The notes under the pieces are model-generated. The model saw nothing but the letters and a program-made list of their open reading frames with translations. It searched no databases and was not told the DNA's origin. Shown here piece after piece: positions 18,118-27,026 of a stretch of DNA of 27,026 nucleotides; positions within the stretch are counted from its first letter, which is position 1, and every line of letters starts with the position of its first letter. Source of the stretch: Hypsibius dujardini (Eukaryota; Tardigrada; Eutardigrada; Parachela; Hypsibiidae); assembly GCA_001579985.1 (NCBI GenBank), contig LRSR01014916.1, forward strand, positions 1-27,026, in the 5' to 3' direction. The translations under genes and the position numbers were made by a program.

Positions 18118-20667
18118 AGGACATAGATATACAATGGAATAAAAAGTCAAACTGACGGGCTGATGGCCAAGTAGACAGGCAAGACGTCGAGATCAGACCA
18201 CTAGATCAGTTATTCGCAACACTTACATTGTGAACAAACTGTTTAAGAGATTCATTCATGAAATCGGGACTAAATAGCTGTAAATGATCATTCGCCAGCC
18301 TCTTGAAATGCTCCTTCAACAGATCCTCAATGGATGTAACTACCTCCGGCACAATTGTCATGGACTTGAATTGCGACACGTTTGAGGTGTCACCGTTCCG
18401 GTTGTTGCGGCCAAGCGGCTTCGATTTCACCGCCTGAATAATCTCCTTCGGATTAGCCACCCGGCCGAAGAATCGCTGTCCAAAGAGGATGGGATTGAGC
18501 GGTTCCACGTTGCCGAAATCGACTCGCAGCCGGATCAGCGGCTCTTTGGGTTGCTGAGGGCGACGCTCCTCTTCCGCTTTTCTGATCAGCTTCTCCATTT
18601 TCTTGTTCAAAAATTTCTCCACATCATCCCGAATGACATCTGCATTGCCGTCGTCCTTAATGTATCCGATCGCAGTCAGATTAATGTCCTCGATGTAGAA
18701 GGGTCGAACCGTCTCTAATGCAATCTGGAAAACAAAAATGGTGACAACTTAATACACGAGAAAATAAGAACGGGCACTGGCGAAAAATTAACTTTTTGAT
18801 TTGAACTGGAAAATCATTTCTTTTGAAGACTTTATTATGAAACGCAACTTAATTTTTACACAAGTACTATACAGCGGCACTTAAATTCTTTCTTCAATAG
18901 GAACGTAAATTCAATTCTCTTTGGAATCATCTGCAACCGTGAAATCAAATCAGACGGATATCAAATTAAAACCGACCCCGATTTGATATGACTTGACGCC
19001 CCTTCACGAAAGCAGAAATGCACAAACCAACGAAGCACACTGAAAGGGTGTGACTTACCGGTTCCACCCGATAGCGACGCCCCGCAACCTTCAGCAGATA
19101 GCAGTACTTCTGCTTACCCTCCCCGTCGCTCATACTGGTCGCCACCGAACTGCCGGGCTGCAGCACCTCGAACCCCATTTCCTTATTCAACACCGGCACC
19201 GGCACCGGATCATGCTCGTGGCCCCATATCACCAGGTCCAGCCACTTCTCGAGGAACGTCTCAGGCACGTAGTTGTGCTTGCCGCGATGCGCCGGGCGGT
19301 TCTGATGGATGACGAAGATGTTGAACCACTCCTCGGTCGCTTCCTCCGGCCGGTGCATAGTGACTTGGTTCTCCAAGTAGGCGCGATGAAGGCGCTCGTC
19401 GCGGATCGCGCCCAGACCGTACACGGCCAGCTTGGTGTTGCCTTTGGCGAATAGCAAAGGAGCGATCTCAATATTTTCTGGAAAGTCAGACAAATGCACT
19501 TTCGCAGAGGAAAAAAGTCAATGTTTCGACAGAACCGATTTACCAAGATCAACCGCTTTGCCGAAATAGTTAATCAAGCCGTACGTGTGCAGCAAATCCA
19601 GTTCACTGAGATAAGTTGAGCCGCCTGAAAAGAAAAAGCTACGACTGACTGGTGTGCGAAATTGTCACACGTGTCAGGGATGACTCACTTGGATCGTCGT
19701 GATTGCCGTGGATCGAATAGACCGGAAGGTTGATATTCAGATTGGGATCTTCCGTATTGATCCGCTGAAACTGCTTCTCCATATGGCCGAAGTTGACCGT
19801 CGGCTCGCTGACTAGCTCGAAGTTAATGCCCCCGTCACCCATGCAGTAGGATCGCAAGAGCGTGGCGCACTGCTGCGCCGTCGAGCGGGATGGCTTGTTC
19901 TCGTGGAAGAGATCGCCGCCCAGCAAGACAAAATCCACCTTATTTTCCTTGGCCGTGCGTAGGATCTCCTCGAATGTGCGGAGGGAGTCGTTCTTGCGGA
20001 GCTCATCGCGATCACAATACCTATCGGGATCACCAACAGAAAAACAATACCACTACTTTCACTTCCGCCCTTCCATATCTTAATATTTTCGTTGGAGATT
20101 ATACAATTAAAAATTTCAAGCCAGCACATCTCAGTAACGGAGAAGACAATTTAATATAGCAAGGCTAAGCGTTTATGTGAATGGCTTTGATAAACTGCAA
20201 ATCGGCGTAGATAACGACTTATCGGTCAATCAATCGACGCGGCTGCAGAACAATTCAACTAAGCAACTCATCAATCAACGACCGGAAACTCCAGATCAAT
20301 TCATCAATCAATCAATAGGGCCTTTAGGAATATTCGTTCCATAGAGTTCGACAAACTGATTTTAAGTACCCTCTTGCATTTAGTTCGCAGCTCACTACAT
20401 CAAATCGAAGTTCACAGAAATTAATGAAACCATATGATCTGTAATTGCGTACCCCAAATGGAGATCGGACGCCACCAAGATAGTGAAGAGGTCCGCCGGA
20501 TCCGGCTGAGCGTCTGCATCAAGCGTCAGCTGGCGCATAGTTCGTCCGAGCGAGTAGGGATACCCGCTGCCTGTGACTTCCTCTGCGTTGAGATTAAAGC
20601 TCTCATTCGGACTATGAGTCGGCGACTCAGAGTCTGAGAAGGTCTGCGTTCGTTGCGACGCCATCAT
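17351..20667 (-). CDS. MRE11: MRE11 double-strand-break repair nuclease (six exons)
   Basis: Exons, minus strand: 20667-20453, 20020-19689, 19624-19544, 19477-19059, 18724-18227, 17938-17351 (2133 nt, 710 residues). It is the Mn-dependent nuclease core of the MRE11-RAD50-NBS1 complex that senses and resects DNA breaks in the nucleus. The phosphodiesterase motifs are intact: DLHLG (Asp68, His70), GDLFHE (Asp108), GNHDD (Asn178, His179), IHQNR (His267) and GHEHDP (His296, His298). The MRE11 DNA-binding domain follows (RPFYIEDI, RLRVDFGN, NPILFGQRFFGRVANP). Residues 626-653 form an Arg-Gly-rich GAR segment, with a second RGR-rich end before the final ITDYFM. About 58 residues precede the LVASDLHLG strand, against roughly ten in most homologues. 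The first in-frame ATG is at 20667; the open frame upstream has none. Intron 5 has a CTGT tract. Confidence 0.96.
18000..18118. repeat. (ACAG)n microsatellite in MRE11 intron 5
   Basis: Degenerate ACAG tetranucleotides, including a 13-bp ACATTCAAACAGA-type unit present twice. On the transcript it reads CTGT and ends about 60 bp before the exon 6 acceptor. Confidence 0.85.
20021..20452. repeat. MRE11 intron 1 with (ATCA)n motifs
   Basis: The 432-bp first intron holds degenerate ATCAATCA/CATCAATCA tetranucleotides at about 20225-20315. No other feature was recognised. Confidence 0.6.
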
Positions 20668-21302
20668 CGCGAGACAGACAGATTTCCGGCACAACCCAAT
20701 AATGTCCCGAAACAATTTTTCCTCGTCCCGCCGACCCCGACCAATTACAATGGTGCAACAAAAACAGTTTCTACTAACATTTTTTACAAGGGAGCAGCGC
20801 AACACAATCGCTGCGACTGCAAGGGCGTACCGGAAAAATGGTAATGGCGGATACAGTCAACAACAAGATTGAGTACACTGGAGGGTCTGGGGAATGGGCA
20901 AAAGAGGCGGGGCAGTGGGCGGTTTTCAAACAATCGAACAATCAACCAACTGCCCTGCAGGGGTTGCTTTGTTCCTTTGTTCCATTTTGAAACATGACAT
21001 CCGCTCTATTCCAGTACGAGGTAAAACTCCCAGTGGGTTCGTAAGTTCGGAAATGGTAAAAATGCCGCGTTCGCACACTTTTCTCTGATTGTTTGTCGAT
21101 GTTTCGAGTTAAAAAAATCAGCAACGAATTGGACAAACATATGTGACAATAATTTTGACAAAAAATTAAAAGTACAATTTTTTAAAATGGAAAACGAAAA
21201 GAAATCTTATGGCTATTTTGATTGATATATACGATTGTGCCCTGTCGTGCGCAGCATTTATGACAAATCAAAATTTGCGCAGCATTGGGAGTTGTACCTC
21301 GT
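20668..21302. other. divergent spacer between MRE11 and basic-protein gene
   Basis: It should contain the MRE11 promoter. A GC-box-like GAGGCGGGGCAGTGGGCGG lies at about 20904-20922; no TATA box was seen near the MRE11 start. The right part is AT-rich and leads into a palindrome. No coding exon was recognised. Confidence 0.45.
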
Positions 21303-21564
21303 ACACCTTTGGTCAGAAAAATCGGGACGCTCGATTTGTCAAAAGGCAATTTGTTACCACAAGACTGCAGGCTATAAAAAAAAGTGTTTTGATTTGAGGC
21401 GGAAATAGTTGGCCACAAGATTACACTGCGCATTTGCGCAATACAGATTGCACATGTGGTCTTGTAGCCAGCTATTTCCGCCTCAAATCAAAGCAGCCTG
21501 CAGCCTTGTGGTAACAAATTGCCTCTTGACAATCGAGCGTCCCGATTTTTCTGACCAAAGGTGT
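21303..21564. mobile_element. 262-bp near-perfect palindrome
   Basis: The arms of about 125 bp begin ACACCTTTGGTCAGAAAAAT and end with the complement. They share GGGACGCTCGATTTGTC, CAATTTGTTACCACAAG, GCTGCAGGCT and TTTGATTTGAGGCGGAAATA-type stretches, and meet near 21434. It has no coding capacity. It is most likely a hairpin MITE; it lies about 325 bp before the start codon of the basic-protein gene. Confidence 0.8.
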
Positions 21565-21888
21565 GCGTAGTTTATATTTATTCTGCCCTTATTTAGCACG
21601 TATAATTCGACTTCCCTCTACCTCTGCCTGTACTTACGCCTAGCCCCACTACCACGGTAGAAAGTGGTGTTTGACCGCTGGTTTCTACGACTTTGTGTCT
21701 GCGTGTCGCGACGCGCCACTCAAACCGATAAAATCCTTGTTGCCGTGGTTTTTGCAGAAGACTTAACGCCGGCCTGTCAGTCTTACCCCAGCTTTCCTCC
21801 CGATCAGTTAATATCCGATACTCCCGCCCCGAAAAGCGCCCCAGTTTTACTTTTACTTCCACGAATCAGTCCGCCACACAGACAGACA

Positions 21889-22639
21889 ATGAACCACCCC
21901 GCAGCTGACAATTCCATCGGCGGAATTCGCCGTTCCCCGCATTCGCCGCACGCGCTCGGACGCCACGGCAAACCGACTCGCTCGCACTCGCCGCACGACA
22001 AGCGCCCGACCGGTGTCCGCTCGCCCTCTGAGGTCGCCAGGCGACGTGCTCAGGTAAGAACAAAATTCCACCGAGAACCCTGCTTTTATTTCTGGCTATT
22101 TGTTCCTTTTTATGTTCCTTTTCAATGTTCCTTTTTCTGTATTACAGCGTATGAAGAGCCGACGTGCTTCTCGCAAGTCCACCCGCCGGGTATGTCGACC
22201 CTCCTTTTTTCCATCCAGGTCTTGGATCTTTTGGGTGTTGCCAGGGACTGGGATGAATTATTTTTTTGGAAGAAGGAAGAAAGGGTGCGAGCGGTGGTGA
22301 AATTGAAGGTGACTTATTGCGTTCCTGTTTTCTCTGTGCTTGGTTACAGAGCCATCGTCGTCGCAGCAGCCGATCGCGGAGTGTCCGTCGCGGACGCAGC
22401 GCACGGAACCGCACACGAAAGTCCCGACGATCGGTGAAGAAGATCGGCAAGGTAAGGAGAGAGAGAGATGGGAAGAAAAGTCCCTGCGGCTCGAAGGCAC
22501 TTTTTGCTAATTTCGTTCGTTTTGTTCGTTTTGTTCGTTTTTGCAGCGGCGAGCGGTCAGCCATCGTGTCGTAACCAAGAAGCGAGGGACCCGCCGATTG
22601 CGTCGCTCCGGCAGTGGTCGCTCTCACCGTCGGTCTTAA
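21889..22639 (+). CDS. Arg/Ser/His-rich basic protein, sperm-nuclear-basic-protein-like (four exons)
   Basis: Exons: 21889-22053, 22148-22189, 22350-22451, 22547-22639 (402 nt, 133 residues). Every intron is phase 0 and short (94, 160 and 95 bp), with clear GTAAGA/GTATGT/GTAAGG donors and CAG acceptors. Arginine is about 39 of 133 residues, serine about 23 and lysine about 10; there is no Cys, Trp, Tyr or Phe. Exon 1 carries Ser-Pro-His motifs (RRSPHSPH, RSHSPHDKR, RSPSEVARRR), similar in style to the phosphorylatable SPKK repeats of sperm histones. Exon 2 is a 14-residue Arg-rich micro-exon. Exons 3-4 have clusters such as RRRSSRSRS and TRRLRRSGSGR. This suits a DNA-compacting protamine-like protein in spermatids; an SR-type RNA-binding factor lacking an RRM is the main alternative. 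An upstream in-frame extension to 21664 has no ATG. Confidence 0.75.
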
Positions 22640-22671
22640 AGAAGGTCGCTCTCCCCGTCGGTCTTAAAGAA
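22612..22671 (+). repeat. 28-bp tandem duplication across the basic-protein stop codon
   Basis: The segment GGTCGCTCTCACCGTCGG plus TCTTAAAGAA occurs twice in direct succession, with one A/C difference. The first copy ends the reading frame (GRSHRRS-stop); the second lies in the 3' UTR. Confidence 0.85.
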
Positions 22672-23604
22672 GCCGCCACAAAAAAAGCAAACAACGAAAA
22701 TGGCAATGGACGAAAGTTGAAAAGGGAAGAAGGAGAGAGATGAAGCGAATGATTTGCTTTTTGACACGAGCTGTTTCAGTTGTACTTTTGAGAATATTTG
22801 CCTACAAAAAAGTCCGAACTTATTGAAGCACGTTAAACAAAAGGAACGTCTTAATACTTTCGATCCACTCGTTGCTGTGGTCGAAGGAATTACTTAATCG
22901 TTTATAATTGTTCTCAATCCTTGATGTCTTTAATTCGTTTATTTTTTATTTATTTATTTTTTATTATTTTGCCGTCTCATAACGACCAAATACACAATTG
23001 CATTCCAAATTGTTTATATCAAAAATGAAATGTTCTTATATATCGTAGTTGAGAGTAATATTATAATACCTTTTCGGAATATAATAGCAAAACACCTGAA
23101 TGTAGTTGCAAAAACAACACAATAATACTTCAATAATAATACTTCTTCAGAATAGAAAAAAAATTCATTTAGTCCGTCAGTTTTTGCGTGCGTTCCTTGT
23201 CAGTGCAAGGCACACTACAGTCATAACGCACGACTTGACAGACAAGCCAAGTGTGGTCGCGTCATCATTTCCCGTCCTGATGACTGCTTTAACGGAGAGA
23301 CTTGGAAGCCATATTCACATACACAGGAAAACAAATAACGCGACGCAACCGCGCACTGCTGCTGCCGGAGCGCTCCGAAAATGATCTTGCCCGTCAGCGT
23401 TATTTGCCAAAAGAGCCCATCATCAAAGGCGTAGTAAGTAGCACCATATATCGGATGATGCCTCCCCTCTATATGATCTATCCGTCTCCGATTAAATCGA
23501 CAAATCCCAAGGATGTTGTCAGTTGCTCGGGACATATGTACATGCATATACAGATGGGCTGTCGGGCGGAGAGACACTCGAGAGACGGAGTCAAAAAAAG
23601 TACT
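22640..23604. other. 3' flank of the basic-protein gene and spacer
   Basis: AT-rich sequence with TTTATTTATTT runs (about 22935-22975) and AATATAATAG at about 23080, which might act in 3'-end formation. A 118-codon minus-strand frame at 23221-23577 has no recognised similarity. No gene is called. Confidence 0.5.
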
Positions 23605-23742
23605 ACAGGATTCTAAAGCAGACGCCTACAGGATTCTACAGCAGACGGTTACAGGATTCTACAGCAGACGGTTACAGGATTCTACAGTAGACGGTTACAG
23701 GGTTCTACAGTAGACGGTTACAGGGTTCTACTGTAGATGGTG
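23605..23742. repeat. 23-bp minisatellite, six units
   Basis: Six units of exactly 23 bp (ACAGGATTCTACAGCAGACGGTT consensus, split here as ACAGGATTCTACAG and CAGACGGTT), starting at 23605, 23628, 23651, 23674, 23697 and 23720. Divergence increases toward both ends. Confidence 0.93.
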
Positions 23743-23900
23743 CAAGTTGGTATAGCGTAAGGGATCCCGGGGATGGTGTGGGGAACCCTTCTCGCTGTAT
23801 GCCTGCCGGCCGTACGGACTGTCACTGAAGTACGCGGAGTACAACACGACAACAGAAGCGACGTTGCCGCCACTTTTTCAGCCGAGCAAATGCACTCATC

Positions 23901-23903
<3 letters not shown>

Positions 23904-23938
<35 letters not shown>
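23904..23938. repeat. (AC)n microsatellite
   Basis: A pure CA dinucleotide run of about 17 copies in a stretch without genes. Confidence 0.93.
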
Positions 23939-23941
<3 letters not shown>

Positions 23942-24214
23942 ACACAAGCCGACAACATTATTGTATTTTCTGGAGTACTTCATTTTTTCTGCCCATTCCT
24001 GGAACGCGCTTTCCGCTTGACATATAGGCCGGCCGTTAATCCCGGGCGCTTTAATTTTCCCGACGTGTGCTCTCTCTCTCCCTCTTTCTCTCTGGCGAGC
24101 TGCACTACCGCGTCGCGTTTCGGGCCCGACTCGTTTGTCTAAGCCGTGGACCCTAAAAGCACGGGCGGAATCTTGGACAATCTGTTAAGCCACCGTTAAG
24201 AGTATATTTGTGTG

Positions 24215-24303
24215 GGGCGAGGTCTACGTATGTTTGTGGGCGAGGTTAACGTATGTGTATGGGCGAGGTCTACGTATGTGTGTGTGGCGAGCTCTACGTT
24301 CAT
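24215..24303. repeat. second 23-bp minisatellite, four units
   Basis: Four units starting GGGCGAGGTCTACGTATGT at 24215, 24238, 24261 and 24284, the last being divergent. The period is again 23 bp, but the sequence is unrelated to the array at 23605. Confidence 0.85.
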
Positions 24304-25335
24304 GCACGTTTTGAAGATCGTTTGAAGTGCCCTCCGAATACCGCTTCTCTCTTCATCCTCTGAAAATCCCCTTTGCCTAATTCATTGATTCACTTCAAAT
24401 GCAAAATCCTCTTCCGCTTGTGCTTGACAAGATGATGGGATTTTATCTTGTCCCTGGACTGTATATCTTGTTCGGTCGTTTATCCCTCCTCGGTAAGTGT
24501 GATTGATCGTGCGAGGTCTTCAGACCTAACTGCGCGGTTACGTCCTGGATGGTGCAGTTAAGAGGTCATCATGGGGGAAACAAGTGTACATTTTGAAAAG
24601 GTTTCCTTCCTGGATTGTATAAAAGATCTCCATCCTTCCTGCTTTGAAAAGAAAAATACTTCAATCCGTTACTGTGCATATTAATGGACAATTTTTTTAG
24701 TCGCATAAGAAGAATATACAAAAACGTTCCCTGAACTTCGAAGCAATGCCTGTTTTATTGCCCAGGTTAAAGACACGTTGTTTTTAAATCAATCTGCAAG
24801 AAAAAATCACTCCCTAAATTGAAATTTCTATTTCATTTAAAGTAATACGTAGGTTAAAATAATTTAAGTGCGCTGTAAATTTCGATCCGTCAAACGATTT
24901 ATCCTCTAGAATAATTTCTGTCCACTTGTCTTGGTTATGGCAGCTTGATTGACGGTCCCAACTGACCGTGTAGTCGTTAAAATGAAATTAAGAAATATAT
25001 TTTCAAGTTGGCACGACCACGCACACGGTAGGGCAATTCATCACTGGATCGCTGATTACCACTCCGGAATATCATTCCAGGAGAAGTTGAATGAAAGCAC
25101 ACGGTTAAAGCACGCTTGTGATTCACATCAGCAGCAGACTGTTAATGGCACGATACATTACTTGCAGAGTTGCCCATTCGAGTTGAACCTATTCAGTCTT
25201 CAAATTGTAACAGTGCCCGTAGTAGTTCCTCGCACTTGTGCTCGTAAATCACGGTCGAGGGACCTTGCGGTGTCAAATGGTCTCCAGCAGCAAACAATAA
25301 GGTCTATTCCCGTCTCCTGTTCCTTTTTCATACAG
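24304..25335. other. spacer upstream of the right-hand exon
   Basis: No recognised gene. A 176-codon plus-strand frame (24949-25479) runs through the acceptor of the exon at 25336 in another frame and shows no domain, so it is treated as chance. Confidence 0.45.
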
Positions 25336-25459
25336 ATTTCTCCTCCGCATCCGGAGTGTGCTCCACACAGGATAACCCCTGCATGGCCGCCATGGAGTCC
25401 TCTACCGACTGGAACTTCCTCTACGGCCTCAACAAAGAACAGCTCGCGCGCGCCTGCGA
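25336..25459 (+). CDS. single exon of an unidentified gene, probably first coding exon
   Basis: A long pyrimidine tract ending TTTTTCATACAG precedes 25336, and a consensus donor GA|GTAAGT follows 25459. Within it an ATG at 25392 has a perfect GCCGCCATGG context and opens MESSTDWNFLYGLNKEQLA, leaving phase 2 at the donor; a second in-frame ATG lies at 25383. The short peptide has a leucine-rich LNKEQLARAC stretch that recalls the first helix of SAP-type domains, but this is too little to name it. No later exon could be joined inside the window, so the gene probably continues to the right. Confidence 0.4.
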
Positions 25460-25781
25460 GTAAGTGGATCGGGATCTAGTCCCCCGGATAGTATTTCCAG
25501 GCATTGTTGTAATGCGACGGTGCCGCCGGATGGCGATCGCGCTCAACGAGCCTGGAGTCTGGTTAAGCCCGCGTTGAGGGGGGCACTCCCCGGGGAAGAC
25601 AGGGCTCTTCTGTGTAAATATACATGTAACTTGCGACGACTACGCACCAAGGGTTCGCCGCGGCAGGCTTCTGTATAATCACTGCTCTCACGAGGGGTAT
25701 ATCATGATGTCGTCTGTAATTAAATGAGTATGCGTGTCCAGTGTCGATGTCGATGTCGAACCCTCCTTCTTCCCCGCCTCC

Positions 25782-26148
25782 AACGTCTTGCACGTATGTT
25801 TATTTGTTGTGATAATGATCCTGTCGGTTCAACCAGTTTGACGGACTGGCAAGCAGGCAGGCAGGCAGGCAGGCAGGCAGACAAACAATCAGACAAACAG
25901 ACAGGCAGGCAGGCAAACAGATAAACAGAAAGACAGACAGACAAACAGAGACAGAAAGACAGACAGACAAACAGAGACAGGCAAACAGACAGATAAACAG
26001 ACAGACAAACAGAAAGACAAACAGACAGGCGGACAGGCGGACAGGCGGACAAACATACAGGCAGATAGACGGACAAGCGGCCCTCGTCGCCAAGATCTTG
26101 CCGTATGTTTATTTGTTGGGATAATGGTCCTGTCGGTTCAGCCGATGC
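25782..26148. repeat. (CAGG/CAGA)n tract flanked by a 48-bp direct repeat
   Basis: About 240 bp of CAGG, CAGA and CAAA tetranucleotides (25848-26082). A near-identical segment of about 48 bp precedes (from about 25789) and follows it (from about 26095): CGTATGTTTATTTGTTG...CCTGTCGGTTCA. The minus-strand frames of 97-147 codons across it are repeat artefacts. Confidence 0.85.
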
Positions 26149-27026
26149 GCCGTCATATACCACGTCCCACTTCCGGGTGGAGTTTACCCTTGAATCAGGC
26201 AGCGGGTGGGTAAGGGGTGACTTGGACTTTACGCATTACGTATTCGGAAAGCGAAATGTGATCCGGACATAGGACGAAGAACATTATGGATTCGGTAATG
26301 GGGCAGGGGAACAGGATAGCAAATGGACACTACTGATTACAAAACAAATGGACGTTGATTGGTGGGTTTCGTTTAGATGCCTACTCTTGAGGGTTTTCCG
26401 GGAAATTTTTCACTCTCACACTGCTGTATGCAGTACTCTCCCCAGCAGCGCAGCTGATCATGACTTGCGTCTTTGGCCTAATATCAACTAAAAGCTAAAA
26501 ACTAATAGCAGCTAATAGTACTGCAATGCTTAGAATATTTTATTTTTCGATTTAATTTCGGCGTATTATTTTCTGTGTTTTTTGTGAAAATTTTATTAGA
26601 TGTAGTAATTAAATTGTATTTTTATATTGTGCAGTAGTTTGATTGCATAATTTTATATACACACTGTGTAACAATTCTTCAAGCCAAACATATAATTTTC
26701 CGGTCAGAAATACAATTTGCCGCTGTCTATAATTGGAAGCACATGATAGGATAATAAGCATAATCACAAGACCTGCATGCAGTGATCTTCATTCTACCTA
26801 GCTTCGCAATACGCAGTTAAGGAATAGAAATTGAACCTAATCGTACCGCGTAACATTTGGAACAAGTAAATTAGCTCTAGTTTTCATCAATTTTGGGTCA
26901 CTGCAAATAACGTTTCCTTCAATTATAATTCTGCCCTAGGTAATTTCTACAGCTACAACCCTTAAATTGACCTTTCATTGGGGACGTATTGACCGGTGTT
27001 GAATTCGCTCAATTGCGCCGCTGCAG
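26149..27026. other. right-hand end, no gene recognised
   Basis: Mostly AT-rich after 26480, with no long open frame and no splice-paired exon I can support. It may be intron of the gene whose exon lies at 25336. Confidence 0.5.

Noticed and set aside
21664-21888. In-frame upstream extension of the basic protein
   Set aside because: It opens with a non-ATG codon and has a quite different hydrophobic composition; the ATG at 21889 fits the basic protein better.
23221-23577. 118-codon minus-strand frame
   Set aside because: No domain, no splice-paired neighbour and no compositional sign of coding.
25720-26163. 147-codon minus-strand frame
   Set aside because: Almost all of it is the CAGG/CAGA tract; such frames stay open because the repeat lacks stop codons.
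1-27026. tRNA, rRNA or snRNA genes
   Set aside because: No TPsiC-like box (GTTCRANTC) with matching cloverleaf halves and no rRNA or snRNA signature was seen on either strand.
1-27026. Autonomous transposon or retroelement coding sequence
   Set aside because: No reverse transcriptase, integrase or DDE transposase motif was found; only non-coding palindromic elements are present.

Overview
This window looks like gene-dense nuclear DNA from a small protostome invertebrate. The genes are split by short GT-AG introns. Introns and spacers carry degenerate (ACAG/CTGT)n and (ATCA)n microsatellites, and there are several short palindromic DNA-transposon derivatives. Six genes are resolved in 27 kb. 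The gene set (MRE11, a LanC-like protein, an ionotropic-receptor-like channel, a PWWP3-like protein, V-ATPase subunit e and an arginine-rich basic protein) is metazoan. A tardigrade or other compact ecdysozoan genome would fit, but this is a guess from gene density and repeat style. No bacterial, plasmid, viral or CRISPR feature was recognised.

Layout: positions 1-4191 hold microsatellites, one palindromic element and no recognised gene. Five genes then lie head to tail on the minus strand. In transcription order they are MRE11 (20667-17351, six exons), a LanC-like gene (15302-12113, seven coding exons plus a probable 5'-UTR exon), an ionotropic-receptor-like gene (11999-8993, six exons), a PWWP3-like gene (8580-5761, five exons) and V-ATPase subunit e (4916-4192, three exons). 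A sixth gene on the plus strand (21889-22639, four exons) is divergent from MRE11 and encodes a 133-residue Arg/Ser/His-rich protein resembling a sperm nuclear basic protein. A lone well-formed exon at 25336-25459 suggests a seventh gene running rightward.

Exon joins were read by hand from splice signals. For every complete gene the exon lengths add to a multiple of three and the phases agree: MRE11 2133 nt, LanC-like 1296, PWWP3-like 1545, V-ATPase e 237, basic protein 402. The channel gene has one ambiguous junction; both candidate joins keep the frame. The genes do not form an obvious pathway. MRE11, the PWWP protein and the basic protein all act on DNA or chromatin, but their proximity is probably incidental.

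The most unusual features are: the undescribed basic protein; a 60-bp minisatellite that includes the 5' splice site of a LanC-like intron; four CpG-rich palindromic tandem repeats just upstream of the PWWP gene; a channel that appears to lack its amino-terminal domain; and at least six non-autonomous palindromic or TIR elements, three of them from one approximately 120-bp family.
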